A stretch of DNA of 64,000 nt from Enoplolaimus lenunculus (lineage: Eukaryota > Nematoda > Enoplea > Enoplida > Thoracostomopsidae): the NCBI GenBank assembly GCA_030248215.1, contig JASANG010001567.1, positions 124,001 to 188,000 on the forward strand. Direction: 5' to 3'. Positions 1 through 29,879 of the stretch are shown in pieces. Within the stretch, counting starts at the first letter, position 1, and each line of letters starts with the position of its first letter. The position numbers and the translations under genes were made by a program. A model generated the notes under the pieces. That model saw only the letters and a list, made by a program, of their open reading frames with translations, was not told the origin of the DNA and did no database searches.

Positions 1-120
1 GTTAAAAATTGGCGAAACTGTTACTTTTATAAATTGGGGCAATTTGATAGTCAAAGATATTGAAAAGTGAGTTGCAATAAGAGTGTGTAAAATATAGATA
101 TTGTTAGTTTTAAAGTTGTG

Positions 121-175
121 TGTATATCTGTATACATACATATATATAAATATATATTTATATATAAATATATAT
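121..175. repeat. AT-rich TATA/TATATT microsatellite
   Basis: Alternating TA/TATATT tract in the EPRS1 intron upstream of the first visible exon. The rest of bases 1-325 is intron with nothing else recognised. Confidence 0.7.
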
Positions 176-325
176 CGGTTCTTGGCTTAAACTTTTTAAT
201 TGTGAATAGTAATGCACGTCATGCATTTTGTGTTTTGCTTCAAAACCATTCCGCGAAATATTTTAATTTTATCTTTTTCTAAATTACGCTAAAATGTTAA
301 CGGAATAACATAATTATTCTTTTAG

Positions 326-18817
<18,492 letters not shown>

Positions 18818-18887
18818 AATTGATTTGAAAGCTAAATTTTATTGTAAAATTAGAATATTTTGTTTTTCCATTTATAATATGATGTAA

Positions 18888-19420
18888 TGGGTCATCCACG
18901 CTATACTGTCTATGCTACTGTAAAAAAATTGTACCCACATACTGCGAGTCCCTAAGTTTGTAATTACAGTGTTTATAAATTATATATCCAAAAGTCACCC
19001 ACACTATGTGTGCACCCGGCTGACTGACGACAGAGAGTCCCTCTGAACGGCGTATAGTGTGTCACACTATCGCACATACAGATGCCACTTTGTAAATACG
19101 TTGTAGAAAGGACGCCTGTTTTGTCCCGAGTCTGTCAGAAGAACATTCGCGTATTGCATAACGCAAAGTCTGTCCGAAGGGACTCTGTTAATACATTATA
19201 CAGAGTCTGTATGAAAAAACTGCTATTGTCAGACACTGTGTCCAAACAGTGCCCACATTGTCCCTACATCCTCCGAAGGGACTACCGCCCTAACAGACTA
19301 ATTATGTATGCCCTCTGCAAAGTCAAATATCCCAACAACAGTATAGTTTTGTACCGCCCTTGCAAACAAGTGGTGGACAATTTTTTACTGTGACGTAGAC
19401 AGTATAGCGTGGACGACCCA
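18888..19420. mobile_element. TIR element TGGGTCATCCACGCTATACTGTC, directly after EPRS1
   Basis: The left end TGGGTCATCCACGCTATACT is mirrored by AGTATAGCGTGGACGACCCA on the right, about 21 of 23 bases pairing. The interior has GTCCGAAGGGACTC/CTCCGAAGGGACT blocks and short CGCCC stretches. An open frame inside (19082-19393) shows no known domain. A second, more diverged copy is 30446-30949. Confidence 0.75.
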
Positions 19421-19667
19421 TAAGCAGGTGCGGTTTTGAATATTATGTAACTATCGGTAAAAAATGCGGTTTGTTAGAGGTTTAGGGTTAAGGTCTTAAC
19501 ACGCTTTGCTACGAGCTATAGTTATTATTAGCAGTTGGGTCATAGATTTTGCGTGAATGTGATAGACGTGATTAAATTTGTTGCAATATGTATCCGGTTT
19601 ATTGTAAATCTTTTATTGTTTAAAGTGTGTTGTGGCAGTACAGAAGTAAAATTATTTTTTGGATTAA

Positions 19668-19673
19668 AATAAA
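19668..19673 (+). terminator. Possible poly(A) signal AATAAA for EPRS1
   Basis: First clear AATAAA after the EPRS1 stop, about 850 bases downstream and beyond the inserted TIR element. An ATTAAA overlaps the stop codon itself (18814-18819) and is an alternative. Not decidable by eye. Confidence 0.2.
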
Positions 19674-19744
19674 TAGCGAGCGAAACTAGCGATGTGTCCA
19701 TTTTGACAGTGCTTCATGTCATTAGTATCCTCTTTAAAAGGTGT

Positions 19745-19915
19745 TGGCCCATGTAAAGATTTGGGGCGGAGCGTTTTTTCTACAATCCGCAATAGAGGAA
19801 GCTAAGACATTGGTTTCATTTTTTGCTTATTTATAAACTCATTCTTACGCTTTTTGGCTTAAGAATATGCCTATACTGCTGTTGCATCCCTGTTCTATAT
19901 GTACATTGTCCGATA
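19745..19915. mobile_element. TTAGGC-type TIR element
   Basis: Runs from TGGCCCATGTAAAGATTTGGGGCGGAGCG to CCCTGTTCTATATGTACATTG, matching the TIR ends of the 51139-51330 copy. It has the shared blocks CTCATTCTTACGC and GAATATGCCTATACTGCTGTT but few TTAGGC units remain. Confidence 0.6.
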
Positions 19916-19977
19916 CGTGCGCAATGTTTTGTTCGTTAACTGTCATTGGCAAAATGCTATCTAACAGGTATAGAGTG

Positions 19978-20757
19978 GTAAAAACGGAAACGGATAGTGA
20001 TCAAAAGGGCAGAGACGAATATTGAAGTATAAAAATTTCAAAAATGTTTTGTTTTTCTATCCTCAAAACTTAGGCATGCAAATATTTATATAGGGCTTTC
20101 TAAAATTTTACAGAAAAACGACGGGTGCACTGAAATTTTTAAAATATTGGGTAAATTTTAGTGGTTTTTCTTTCATTTTAACCAATTGCAACATAACTGG
20201 TGAAAAATATACGTTGTTTATAACTAATTTTGAGTGTAAAACGGAAATTTCGGCATTTCCGTAGCGGAAACGGGTAGCAATTTTTGCATATCCGGTTACA
20301 TCCTGCTATCCACCAAAGTGTAACGGGATGTTCGCTTCTGGCAAAAAATTTGTGACCGTTTTCATTACAGAAATGCTGGGAATTCCATTATGCTACAGTT
20401 CTTTATAAAATAAAAATTACGAAATACGTCCAAACACTGAAAAAAATGGTGAGTCAAATGGACTCTCCCCGAAATAGGCTCTACGAGACTACGCAAACTG
20501 AATCAAATTCGACTCCGAGCGACTCAGTTACGCGAACTTGACTCTGGCGGAGTCGCATTTAACTCAGATTGTGTAGTCCCGTAGAGCCGATTTCGAAGAC
20601 AGTCAAGTTGACTCACCGTTTTTTGCAGTGAAATGAAACAGTGTGGGTCATTCGTTTTTTTTAATTTTAGAAAGCCCGATGAAGATTTGCATGCCTGAAT
20701 TAAAACATCTTTGAATGTTATATACATCAATATCCGTTTCCGTTATTTTTACTATCC
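19978..20757. mobile_element. ACGGAAACGGATAG-ended TIR element, interrupted by a nested insertion
   Basis: The left end GTAAAAACGGAAACGGATAG is the reverse complement of the right end CTATCC/TATCCGTTTCCGTTATTTTTAC. The arms also share TTTAGGCATGCAAAT-like and CTTTCTAAAAT blocks in opposite orientation. The hairpin element at 20435-20630 sits inside. A related sequence lies at 56935-57140. Confidence 0.65.
20435..20630. mobile_element. Hairpin (fold-back) element ending CACTG...AAAATGGTGAGTCAA
   Basis: Almost the whole element is one inverted repeat: GGTGAGTCAAATGGACTC and CCGAAATAGGCTCTACG on the left, the reverse complements on the right, centre near GCGACTCAGTTACGCG. The motif GACTC/GAGTC recurs throughout. 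Full copy also at 62708-62906; a partial one at 29336-29457. Confidence 0.85.
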
Positions 20758-21033
20758 ATTCAATACACACTGCTGCCCACGGTGAGAAGTTCGTGATTTT
20801 GACTCAGCCCGGTATCCTGTATCTCCTGTTATGTAAGCGCGGCCGGTAAATGTTTATTAAAACCCAACTCCAAATCCTGTATACACCGAATATTACGACA
20901 CCAGTTAATCGCAGGTTATGTAATTTAACTGGCAACCTGAGCCGGAATCCTTAAAGCCGACACCTGAATCTGTTTACTCCTGTCACTGGCTTTACCGTTA
21001 CCAATATTTCCTGTTTCCCAGAATCCGTGCAAT

Positions 21034-21178
21034 TCTAACCCTGTTAGAATTACACCCTGATAAACCCCGTTGTTTAACCCCGTTAGAGTTACACCCAATT
21101 TTACCGACCAATCTAACCCCGTTAGATTTGGCCCAATCCGTTGTAGAGTAATAAATCTAACCCCGTTAGATTTATTAA
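21034..21178. repeat. Short interspersed tandem repeat TCTAACCCCGTTAGA
   Basis: At least five repeats of a palindromic 15-mer (TCTAACCCCGTTAGA and close variants), separated by 10-30 bases. Each unit can form a small hairpin. No gene is recognised around it (20758-21033 is plain AT-rich sequence with CCTG motifs). Confidence 0.7.
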
Positions 21179-21598
21179 ACTACTTTTCCCAGGTTCTCCG
21201 GTTTATTCCCAAGTTTCCCTTTAACACATAACACCAGTATCCGATACTGGGTAAATCCTGCGCCCTGCGCAACACCGATTAAATCCGAAACACCGTGGTT
21301 TCCTTCACATCCTAGGCCACCGTGACTATCCTTAACCGAATTGAATTCAACCTTACTTACCAATAGACTTCCGCCTTTATCCGATATACGCCAACGCAAA
21401 CTCAAAACTATAGGTATAATGTGCACACTTAACGCAGAAAATTAGACGACCGATTTGACTAGCTCCAAAACCAAGACTGATTCCGGTCCTGGCTACCCCT
21501 TTTCTGCATCTCGACCTAATTTGCATTTCGCCGACACCCACAACTGGGTGTCCGCTATGCGGTTGAGGTCCAGAGCCATACACCCGGTATCACTTCCG

Positions 21599-21750
21599 CA
21601 ACAACAACAACAATCTTAGCACATTTAGACACACATATTACAAGCACCATATTGGTGCTGACATAGCCTAGCTATGTCGTTATCCGCAGCATAGGCCAAC
21701 AACAACAACAAAACAACAACCCAACCCAGAAAACCCCAACACAAAAAAAC
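21599..21750. repeat. (CAA)n-rich simple repeat
   Basis: Runs of CAACAACAA at 21600-21612 and 21700-21720 with A/C-rich sequence between and after them. No coding signal seen. Confidence 0.7.
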
Positions 21751-21812
21751 CAACCCCACTGATCTACTGCTTTTTGAACTATGAACAGTATGCTTTGTAC
21801 TTAATATCGCAG

Positions 21813-22700
21813 TACTGTAGTGACCCGAATAAGGGGGGCTGATATTTATTTGGCCTCTCCAGAGGGTACCTCTCTTGTTATTGGGTTACGGACTGTTATT
21901 TGTTCTTTCAAAATTTAAGTAAGCTTTAAAGTTTCAACTTAAATATTTGGTCCTGGAGTCATTTATGCGCTACATTTAGGGATAATTGTTATTTATGGAC
22001 TCTAATTAGGGTTTCGGGATTCTATCCACTTACGGCTCTTAATAGGGATACGGACTCCTATTGATTCGGACTCAAAACCCCTCCCTTAAACAATTTTGAT
22101 TACCCCCCCCTCAATCAGGTTACCTGGCTAAGCGCTGGTCAATTGTGGGAACCCGACTCATGGGTTTTTCGCTGACCATTAAGTTATAAAGTTGCAAAAC
22201 GTTTTATTGGGAGCCCCTCGGACCTGTATGGTGGTCCGACTATCTTAACGTCGGCCCTGGTTACAAATTGGCAATAGTAATTTCTTGAATATGAGACGTT
22301 TATGTTTTAACCATGTCAGACACGATTTATGAGTTCGTTTAAGACTACTATCTTTAATATTAGACATTTTAGTCTTGAAAAAGTATAAGTCTTAAAACTT
22401 CAAGACAATTTCCTTGCGTGTGATTCAACACGGTATCCAAAAGTTATGAGATGCGTGTGCAATTTTATGTGACTGCAGTGAGTCTCAAAGTTGACAAAAA
22501 ATTTTTTTGGCGCCTAAGGATCGTAACTCGTTTCTATGTACTACAATTAGGGATAATTGACATTTATGGACTCTAATTAGGGCGGCTTAGGGATTCTATC
22601 CGCTTACGGACTCTTATTAGGGGTACGGACTCCTATTGATTGGGACTCAAAATGGGGACCCCCACTTTGTTACCCCCCTCTCTTTCGGGTCAATACAGTA
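21813..22700. mobile_element. TIR element TACTGTAGTGACCCGAATAA, long copy
   Basis: The left end TACTGTAGTGACCCGAATAA is mirrored by TTTCGGGTCAATACAGTA on the right. The interior carries repeated phrases GGACTCTAATTAGGG, GGGATACGGACTCCTATTGATT and GGGATTCTATCC. These phrases occur twice, around 21980-22090 and 22545-22650, so this copy looks internally duplicated. The shorter copy at 28833-29258 has one set. TA at each edge would fit a Tc1/mariner-type target site, which is inference. Confidence 0.75.
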
Positions 22701-23320
22701 TAAAGAAGTTAAAGTGCTGTCACGGCCGGATTCCGCGTTTGATTTAACTCAAGCGAACTCGTGTCCTTATATTTTGTGCCAACAGTCAAAACGCATTTAA
22801 CTCATAAGCAGTTTTAATAGTTACCAAACACGCAACAAATATTGTACAATTTAACCCTCGATATGGCTTACTAGCTTTGGAATTCCATTGCAACATAAAA
22901 CGTCAATGAAATCCAGTAGCTTGCTGTTAGTTCCATTGATGTAGTACATTTACTGTCGATGCTCAAGATGTTAATGGACCAATGTTAACTATAACCGCTT
23001 TGCCTAAAGCCTATGTATAAACCAAAACAGCCTGTTAAAATCTGAGTGTAAGCCTAAAGTCTCTCGCAGTCTCTAAAGTGCACCAGTGTCGTTGTCTCCC
23101 AGTGGACGGACTTCTATAATTAACGTGAATCAGTAAAATTAAAATAGAATACATTTTACTTAAGTTCTATGCGCCTTAGTTTGGCATTTAGTTGTTTTTA
23201 TCATGCAATGCCTTTTTTTGCAATAATCAATGAGGGTTGAAAAATAGTTGTTAGGGCGGATGCCTGAGATCAATTTTTTCGAAATCCAATGAACGCCTCA
23301 GGCTCACGTTAGGTTGCGAT
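22701..23320. other. Intergenic stretch, nothing recognised
   Basis: AT-rich sequence between the TIR element and the stop codon of the minus-strand phosphoesterase. It would include that gene's 3' UTR. No clear poly(A) signal on the minus strand and no repeat could be picked out by eye. Confidence 0.5.
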
Positions 23321-26300
23321 TCAACAACCAATCAGCAAATTGTGTTGTAATTTCATTTTCTTCACCGTCGTTTGTTCCATACTGTCAACATGAAACGAAT
23401 ACCAGCCTACAATCGAGCCGTCCCGAATATGAAACAGGACATAATTGTTGCCAGGGACACTACCAGAATACATAAAAGGCACTTGCCGACCGGATATACA
23501 TTCGTTGTGTCGTATTCCGACTTTCGGGTGATGATGTGCGAACATTACAGCCAATAGATTTGGCTGAAGGTTGTTTAGAATTCGACTGAATTCAATTTGA
23601 TCTTTTGAAAACGCATCATCGTATTGGTGAAGATTAATAATTATTGGTTTCGCAATATTTGATTGGATGTCTTGTTTTAGCCAATCAAAAGATGACTGAA
23701 TATCCCAGTCGGTCAATGGAAACGACCATACGTTGATGTCTTTACGATAGCTTGGGTAGTTGTTGAGTTGAATGAAGTGGACGCATGTTTCAGGCTTAAA
23801 GTGTGAAACTCACTAGGATTCCAACTATGTCAAATTGGTGATTTTCAAAACCGGCATAGTAAAACTATATACGCACTGTTTGGAATTCATTTTATCAACT
23901 GGGCCATAAGAGCTTTTATAACTCAAAGGCTCAGTTTTAAGAAACACATAACCACATAGTGACAATATAATTTGTTGAGGCATTTTTGTCAAAAGATAAA
24001 TGTAAACTATTAATGGAACCGGAACGAATCATTCACTTAAGAAAAACAATTAGCTCATAAAAACAATGTTGGTCGTGTTAATAGCTGAAAAATCACATGA
24101 TGGTTTGCTGGCATTATGTTACTGCAATGCATTTCTGGCTACGCATACAAATAAAATTCAATTACCCGCTATTGAATATTGTTCAAAATCTTATTTTCAA
24201 ATTGAATTCCGTTTTCGACCACCGTGTCACTCCTTATTGTGGACCCTGCGTTACATGTAACAAAGATGTGCACGAAATGTACTATTTGCACCAGTTTCGT
24301 TGCCGTACAGCTAAATTTCGAAATTAGCGGTGAAATACTGATACCTGTCAGAACTGCACGGTCGGGGCGACTCCCTTCCTCGAAGTACTGTGAATATGCA
24401 TGATTTTCGTCTTAATTTCTCCGAAAGATATGGCCACGCCGGGAATCGAACCTCGGGCCTCTTGCTCGCGAGTCAAGCGCGCTACCCATTACACCACTTG
24501 GCTGATATCCTACTTTCCTCTGGTGGTATATGTACACGAGTCTGTATATGTCTTAACATTACACACTTTGCGCATACACAAGCCGCGTATGCTCACAATA
24601 CCTTAGCACCATCTCCACAATCATCCCACGAATACGCCAAGCTGCCTCGATTAGTGGCAGTTGCACCGTCTGTTTGTTTACGTACATCAATGTTGAGTCC
24701 TTTTCTGTTGGCGAATTTCTTTAGATATCTTAGCATACGATTTGCACATTCCTGCAAACAAAAACTAAAAAACCTGGTTGAATTTTGAAGAACCGCACGA
24801 CAACGATCAACCGAAACCAGGTTTTCGGTTTTAAAGCAAACAGATGGAAATTTGGCAATTTTACAACGCAATTTTTTTAAATTTGCGTGAAACCAGGTCA
24901 AAAATTAAATTTTGGCTGCACTTTAGTTTGGCTGTTGTGAGAATTAAATTTTTAAATTAGGATTCGCTTCATGATTGATTCCGACAAATTTAACTTGAGT
25001 CAAGTTAATTTGTCCCTCAAACCGTCGACCCACATAACTCTGTTTTCGTTTAGCTTGCAAGATTTTTCGATATGAACAGTTTAATGTAAATTTTAGAAAC
25101 GTTTTATACAGTTGCAACTGGAAATGTTGCTGATATCGGTCCATGTAAAGATCAGGAGCGGAACATTTTTCTGTGGTACTAGAATAGAGTAAGCCAAGCT
25201 TTAGACTAATTTTTTTGCTTGGCTTAAGCTTAGGCTTAGGAATATGCTCATTCTTACGCTCAGGCTTAGGTTTAGGTCTAGGCTTAGGAATATGCTTATA
25301 ATACTGTTCCGCTCCTGTTGTTTACCTACAATGGCCTTTATTTCCGCGGCTAAGCAGCTTGATTGGTGCACAGCGACCATTCAATTTTGATTAGGTTTAG
25401 GCTTGGGCTATTGTATAGGCCAGGGTGCAACCGAATGTGTAAAATACTACTTGCCGGAGCCGGAGTTTAATCCTGAGTAGGCGAAATTAGGTTGCTGCCA
25501 TGATGTTTAATTTGTTAATTTTAGCAAATTTCTGTGACGTATTGTTAAAGCATTTGGTTTAACGCTAATTTTCATTACGAAATCTTGGCAATTGTTTCCA
25601 CAAAATAGTGCCATAAATTAAAACAAAACACGCTAAACAAATATATTTTGTAAAACTATGCAAAATTTCAGTACCCAAATTGCCGGAACGTTCGGCAAAA
25701 ATTCTACCGGAGCCAGAGCCGAAGGCAGACCTCGGTTGTTCCCTGCTATAGGCCTTAGGTTTATTTTTATGCTTAGGCTTAGGCTTAGGCTTAATGACGC
25801 GACTGTTACGTCCCTGTTCTTTTGCATTAGACAATATTTTTTAAGAAAAATTTCATACTTGAAAAAATAAAACACGATAAAAAAGATCTATAAATTTTAG
25901 GCCTTTTTTATGGTATTTTCCAGTCTGATTATTAAAATTTTCTGCCAGGTCTTTTTTATCGTAACCTACACTCTGATTGTTTAATATTTCTACCAATTTT
26001 CAACCCAAATATCACACCACGGTTGTGTTTTCGATTAATACTTACATCAAGAAAACAATCGTTAACATTATTGTCATAGTCATGATTTCCAAGACCTGGA
26101 TAAATTGCTATATCACGAATTGTATTCCAGCGTGCCAAGTATCGGTTCAGTTCTCTTTGATGGCCCCAGTCCGTTAAATCGCCATTTATAACCATACCAT
26201 TTACACCCAATTGTCCTAAAGCAATCTTTAAAATATTCTGAACACCAAATTTTAATTCTTCAGCAGCTAAAACCAGTTTAGTTTGAATCTTATACAAATT

Positions 26301-27080
26301 CAAGTCTAAGCACAAAGGTTTGCCTCTAAGCCTCAGTTAAGTATGCTATTATAGCATTTCTGATTTTGTTTGAATATGGCATGCCAGGACCATGATGGCG
26401 ATTGGTAACATATTCTCTTTCCAAATTAATCATGTCTAGCTCGCAACTGGCGAATCCAGAAATTTTTTTGGGGCCCTCAGACTGCCTAATATATCAACAG
26501 TCAAAAAGACTTCGTGAGCCAAGCTAGAAAGAGGTCAAACGAAATTTGAAAACTTATTGTCAATACATATAAATTTTGTTTTGCCTCAATCTGGCGAAAT
26601 ATGCGATCCTTCTATGGGGCCATAAGGTTTGAGTGGCAACATGAATTTGCCACTGAGCATTACGGCCAATGTATAGAACAGGATCGTTACAGTACTATAC
26701 GCATATTCTTAAGCCTAAGCCTAAGTTTAAGTCTAAGCGAATAAGCTTATACCTGAGCCTAAGGCTAAGCGAAAAATTTAGTCTAAAGCTTAAAGCTTCC
26801 TCTGTTCGGCCACTGATCGTTTACATGTGCCAACTTTACATACCGTTTCGTCTGACAGTATCTTTAATGAGACTATTTAAATAACGTATGCTTTTGCGTT
26901 GTGCCAAATTGGACCACTCGCTTTGTAACACTTTACATCTGCGACTTTTGTGACCGTTGCAATTATTAGTCGCCGCTAAACAGCCGTTATTGTTTGATGT
27001 ACACGGGAAAAAATGTTGCGTGTCACCCATGAATAAATACAATAAATCACCGGGTTGAAATTCATTGCGAAGTGCTTGAT
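23321..27080 (-). CDS. Calcineurin-like metallophosphoesterase (spliced, N-terminus missing)
   Basis: Four exons on the minus strand join in one frame: 27080-26844, 26266-26046, 24751-24602, 23794-23321, giving about 360 aa to the stop. In order one sees GDTQHFFP (first metal motif), ING-DLTDWGHQ (GDxxD box), YPGLGNHDYDNN (GNHD box), VHFIQLNNYPSY, IIINLHQYDD (His ligand) and FAHHHPKVG (final GHxH-type box). These are the five metal-site motifs of Pfam Metallophos enzymes, which cleave phosphoester bonds with two metal ions. The first box has Gln where many members have His (DxH). Exon 1 has pairs of cysteines (FPCTSNNNGCL, NNCNG) that suggest an extracytoplasmic or secreted protein. The upstream exon with start and any signal peptide was not identified; an alternative 5' extension of exon 1 to about 27150 is open. 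Substrate unknown. Confidence 0.88.
24427..24509 (-). pseudogene. tRNA-like sequence (tRNA relic or SINE head)
   Basis: On the minus strand the sequence shows an A box (TGGTGTAATGGGTAGCGC), an anticodon-arm-like CTTGACTCGCGAGCAAG and a B box (GGTTCGATTCC). The ends GATAT and ATATC pair, but the T stem has mismatches and the junction to the D arm is not canonical. The D arm resembles tRNA-Gln types. It lies in a phosphoesterase intron (between exons 3 and 4). Most likely a degenerate tRNA or tRNA-derived repeat, not a working gene. Confidence 0.55.
25138..25322. mobile_element. TTAGGC-type TIR element
   Basis: From GGTCCATGTAAAGATCAGGAGCGGAAC to CTGTTCCGCTCCTGTTGTTTACC. It has AGGCTTAGG runs and the shared phrases ATAGAGTAAG, CTCATTCTTACGC and GAATATGCTTATAATACTG. 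It lies in the phosphoesterase intron between exons 2 and 3. Confidence 0.75.
25425..25830. repeat. Fragments of two dispersed repeat families
   Basis: 25425-25475 begins CCAGGGTGCAACCGAA like the CAGGGTGCAACCGG elements; 25670-25740 has CCGGAGCCAGAGCCG-type blocks and probably closes it. 25750-25820 carries four GCTTAG units followed by ACTGTTACGTCCCTGTTC, a TTAGGC-type fragment inserted nearby or inside. Confidence 0.45.
26647..26834. mobile_element. TTAGGC-type TIR element, reverse orientation
   Basis: Begins GGCCAATGTATAGAACAGGATCG and ends CTGATCGTTTACATGTGCC. The interior is AAGCCTAAGCCTAAG repeats, the reverse complement of the plus-type copies. It lies in the phosphoesterase intron close to the donor of exon 1. 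Confidence 0.7.
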
Positions 27081-27876
27081 CTATAAAAATATATTGCAAT
27101 TGAGCACATGCTCCCATACTGTTTAACGAACAGGCCCACAGCCAGCTCACCTTGCTGGGGGGGGGAGGCTAAAAATTTTTCAGGACGGCATACAAAGGTT
27201 TTCGTTGACTTTACAAGCAAGGTTGAAAATTTTACATCAGAGGGCCAAAATTTTTTAAGGGGCTGAGTCTCCCTGGCGTACTACTTGGCTTCGGGCCCAC
27301 TAACATGGGCCTAAACATGTAACCTTTGTTATTTTTGAACGAAAGAATGCGAGTTTATTTCAATGAAAATGGCGGTTTTGTCCGATTACCAACTCTGAAC
27401 ACAGCTTTTTTCGAATACGGAACCAAAAAGTGCCATAGAGTGGGGTTAAAATTACCATGCGGCTGCGGTGACTTCCGGTGCTGAACGGTTCCCCAAGTCA
27501 AAATATTGCTGTTTATGAAACGTTATGTGGAGATGCGCGCTGCGCCCCAGATTTTCAAAACTAAACCTGTGTATCGGAATATATCCTGAAGCTGTGTCTG
27601 CTTCTAGCTCATACTATTGGTTTAGCTGCAGCGTCAATATTGTGGCGTCAAAAGGGAACGCACCGCCCCACCCCCCCAGCTGCTGCCAGACTCAATTGAA
27701 TTCATTTTTTTTGCAAATAGTCATTGTAAGTGTTATAAAATGCTAAATAAGTCAACGTGAGGTTAAGTTTGAATTCGAATTCAAGCATAGGTCACCGTAA
27801 GTCATGTCTGTACAATCCAGCTATCAGTTATGTTTTAAGCAACCTTGAAATAAATTTAACCTTACTTAAGTTTTAT

Positions 27877-28070
27877 CGGCCCACAAAGATCAGGGACGGA
27901 ACGTTTTTCTGTGGGACTGCAATAGAGTAAGTTTAAGCTTCAGACAAATTTTTTGCTTGGCTTAGGCTTAGGTTTAGGCTTGGCTTAGGAACATGCTCAT
28001 TATTACGCTTAGGCTTAGGCTTAGACGTATGCTTATAATACTGTTCCGCCCATGTTCTTTACATTGGCCG
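27877..28070. mobile_element. TTAGGC-type TIR element
   Basis: Starts CGGCCCACAAAGATCAGGGACGGAACG and ends CTGTTCCGCCCATGTTCTTTACATTGGCCG. Several GGCTTAGG units sit in the middle. 27081-27876, before it, is unassigned and should contain or precede the missing first exon of the phosphoesterase. Confidence 0.75.
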
Positions 28071-28309
28071 TTTTATCCATTACTTCTGTCTGAGACCTAC
28101 CAATTAAAGAAATAAACAAAGTCGCAATACAAAAAACCGTGTTCTGAACCGTAAAAATTACCTAAAGGAACTGTCGTGTTTATAATGAAATCATAGCAAG
28201 CCACTTCTTGAATACCTATAAAACAAAATTATTTCAATCTCGGCAACACGATTTAATATATAATGAGCTGCTACTTGGGAGGACCATGATATTGATGCTT
28301 TGACCCATG

Positions 28310-28500
28310 TTACTTTTAGGGCCGTTCCGATTCCTGGTGCGGTCTGCTACAGTTTAAAGAACAGGTTTACATTCTAGACTACATTTTTGCATAGGCTTTT
28401 AGTCTTAGGCTTAGGCTCAGGCTAAGGAATACACTTTTTTGACGCTTATGCATACGCTTTGGCTTAGAAATACGCTTAAGTATACGGCCCTGTTTCAATG
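28310..28500. mobile_element. TTAGGC-type element, degenerate
   Basis: Has CTTTTAGTCTTAGGCTTAGG, GGAATACAC and TACGGCCCTGTTTC, i.e. the internal repeat and the inner part of one TIR. The left end reads TTACTTTTAGGGCCGTTCC, so only one boundary is clear. Confidence 0.45.
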
Positions 28501-28832
28501 CCGGCGTACTTACCCTTGCCCTACATTTCATTAGCGTGTAAACTGCACCGGTGCCTAGCAATTTATACGATTTATAAATATTAATTATTAAAAATTTCAC
28601 CGATTCTTAATCTTCTCAAATTTCCTCTTTCTGTTACTCAGTGTTTTTCTAAGATCAATTTCTTTGTTTCGTTTGTTCAATTCCCAATTTTCGTTTATGA
28701 GATTTAAAATAGTCAAATTTTTGTAAATTCTTTTGAAAAACTTTTAAATCAGCCTTTTTTGAGAAAACGTCTGCATGAAGGATAACCGAAATTCCCGTAA
28801 AAAATTCTGCTTTGTGACCAAACTTGCACATG

Positions 28833-29258
28833 TACTGTAGTGAGCAGAATAACAGGGAGGACTGATATTTATTTGGCGTCTCCAGAGGGTACCCCCGTTA
28901 TTCGGTTACCGACTGTTATTTATTTCTAACTCGCCCTCCGCCGCCCTTCGTTACTATTTCGGTATTGCAACTATCCCTGGAATTAAACGTATCAAAAGCG
29001 TGAACGATAATGCAAGGTTATACTTCTCAATGTACTTCCAAAACTAAAGTATGCTTTAAAGTTTCAAACTCAACTTTATTTGGTCTCTGAGTCATTTATG
29101 CACTACATTTAGGGATAATTGACATTTACGGACTCTAATTAGGGTTTAGCGACTCTATCCGCTAACGAATTCTTATTAGGGATACGGACTCCTATTGATT
29201 GACACTCAAAATGGGGACCCAATCTTATTACACCCCACTTATTCGGGTCACTACAGTA
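28833..29258. mobile_element. TIR element TACTGTAGTGA...TCACTACAGTA, short copy
   Basis: Left TACTGTAGTGAGCAGAATAA and right TTATTCGGGTCACTACAGTA are near-perfect inverted repeats. The interior shares GATATTTATTTGGC, CTCCAGAGGGTACC, TTTAGGGATAATTG and GATACGGACTCCTATTGATT with 21813-22700. Confidence 0.8.
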
Positions 29259-29335
29259 AGTTCCACGTGCAAGTTTTTGCTGCAAAAACTTGTATGTTTG
29301 AATAGGCAAAACAAAAAAAACGCAAAAAAGGGCAG

Positions 29336-29457
29336 GGCACGAAATTGACTCACTCCGAAATAAGCTCTACGGGACTACACAACTGAGTCATTCGACTCCG
29401 CCGAGTCAAACATGCACTGCAAAAAATGGTGACTCGCCCAACCCCCCCATTTTTTGC
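29336..29457. mobile_element. Hairpin GAGTCAA-type element, partial
   Basis: Carries GAAATTGACTCACTCCGAAATAAGCTCTACGGG and, close by, CACTGCAAAAAATGGTGACTC. These are an internal block and one terminus of the element seen complete at 20435-20630 and 62708-62906, rearranged or truncated here. Confidence 0.6.
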
Positions 29458-29879
29458 TGTGTAATTGATGTATAAAAACTTACTGAAGAATCCGAAAACG
29501 ATTGCTGAGTAAAGTCGAGTTTTAAGTTGAGTCATATTTAAGTTTTATACTGTTTCAATGAGTGCAAAACGACATCACATTAGAAACAAAACAAAAACCA
29601 TCTATAAATAAAGTAAAAACAACAAAATATACAAAAATAGACTGTATTCAACACAAAGTTCAGTTAAATAGATTACTAGTCTGCTAAAAATGATGATGTT
29701 TAAATGCATATATTGTTGGCTGTTGCATATCGACGGTTTCCTTTATAGTAGTCAAGTTAAATTCAGAGGTTAAAGCGCTTATGTTTCAATTTCCACTTAA
29801 AATTGTTCTCGTGGGCAGTTTTTTAGATTTTTCAATCTGAACCAGCTGTCACCGTAGAAGATTTCAAAATTTTAACCCC

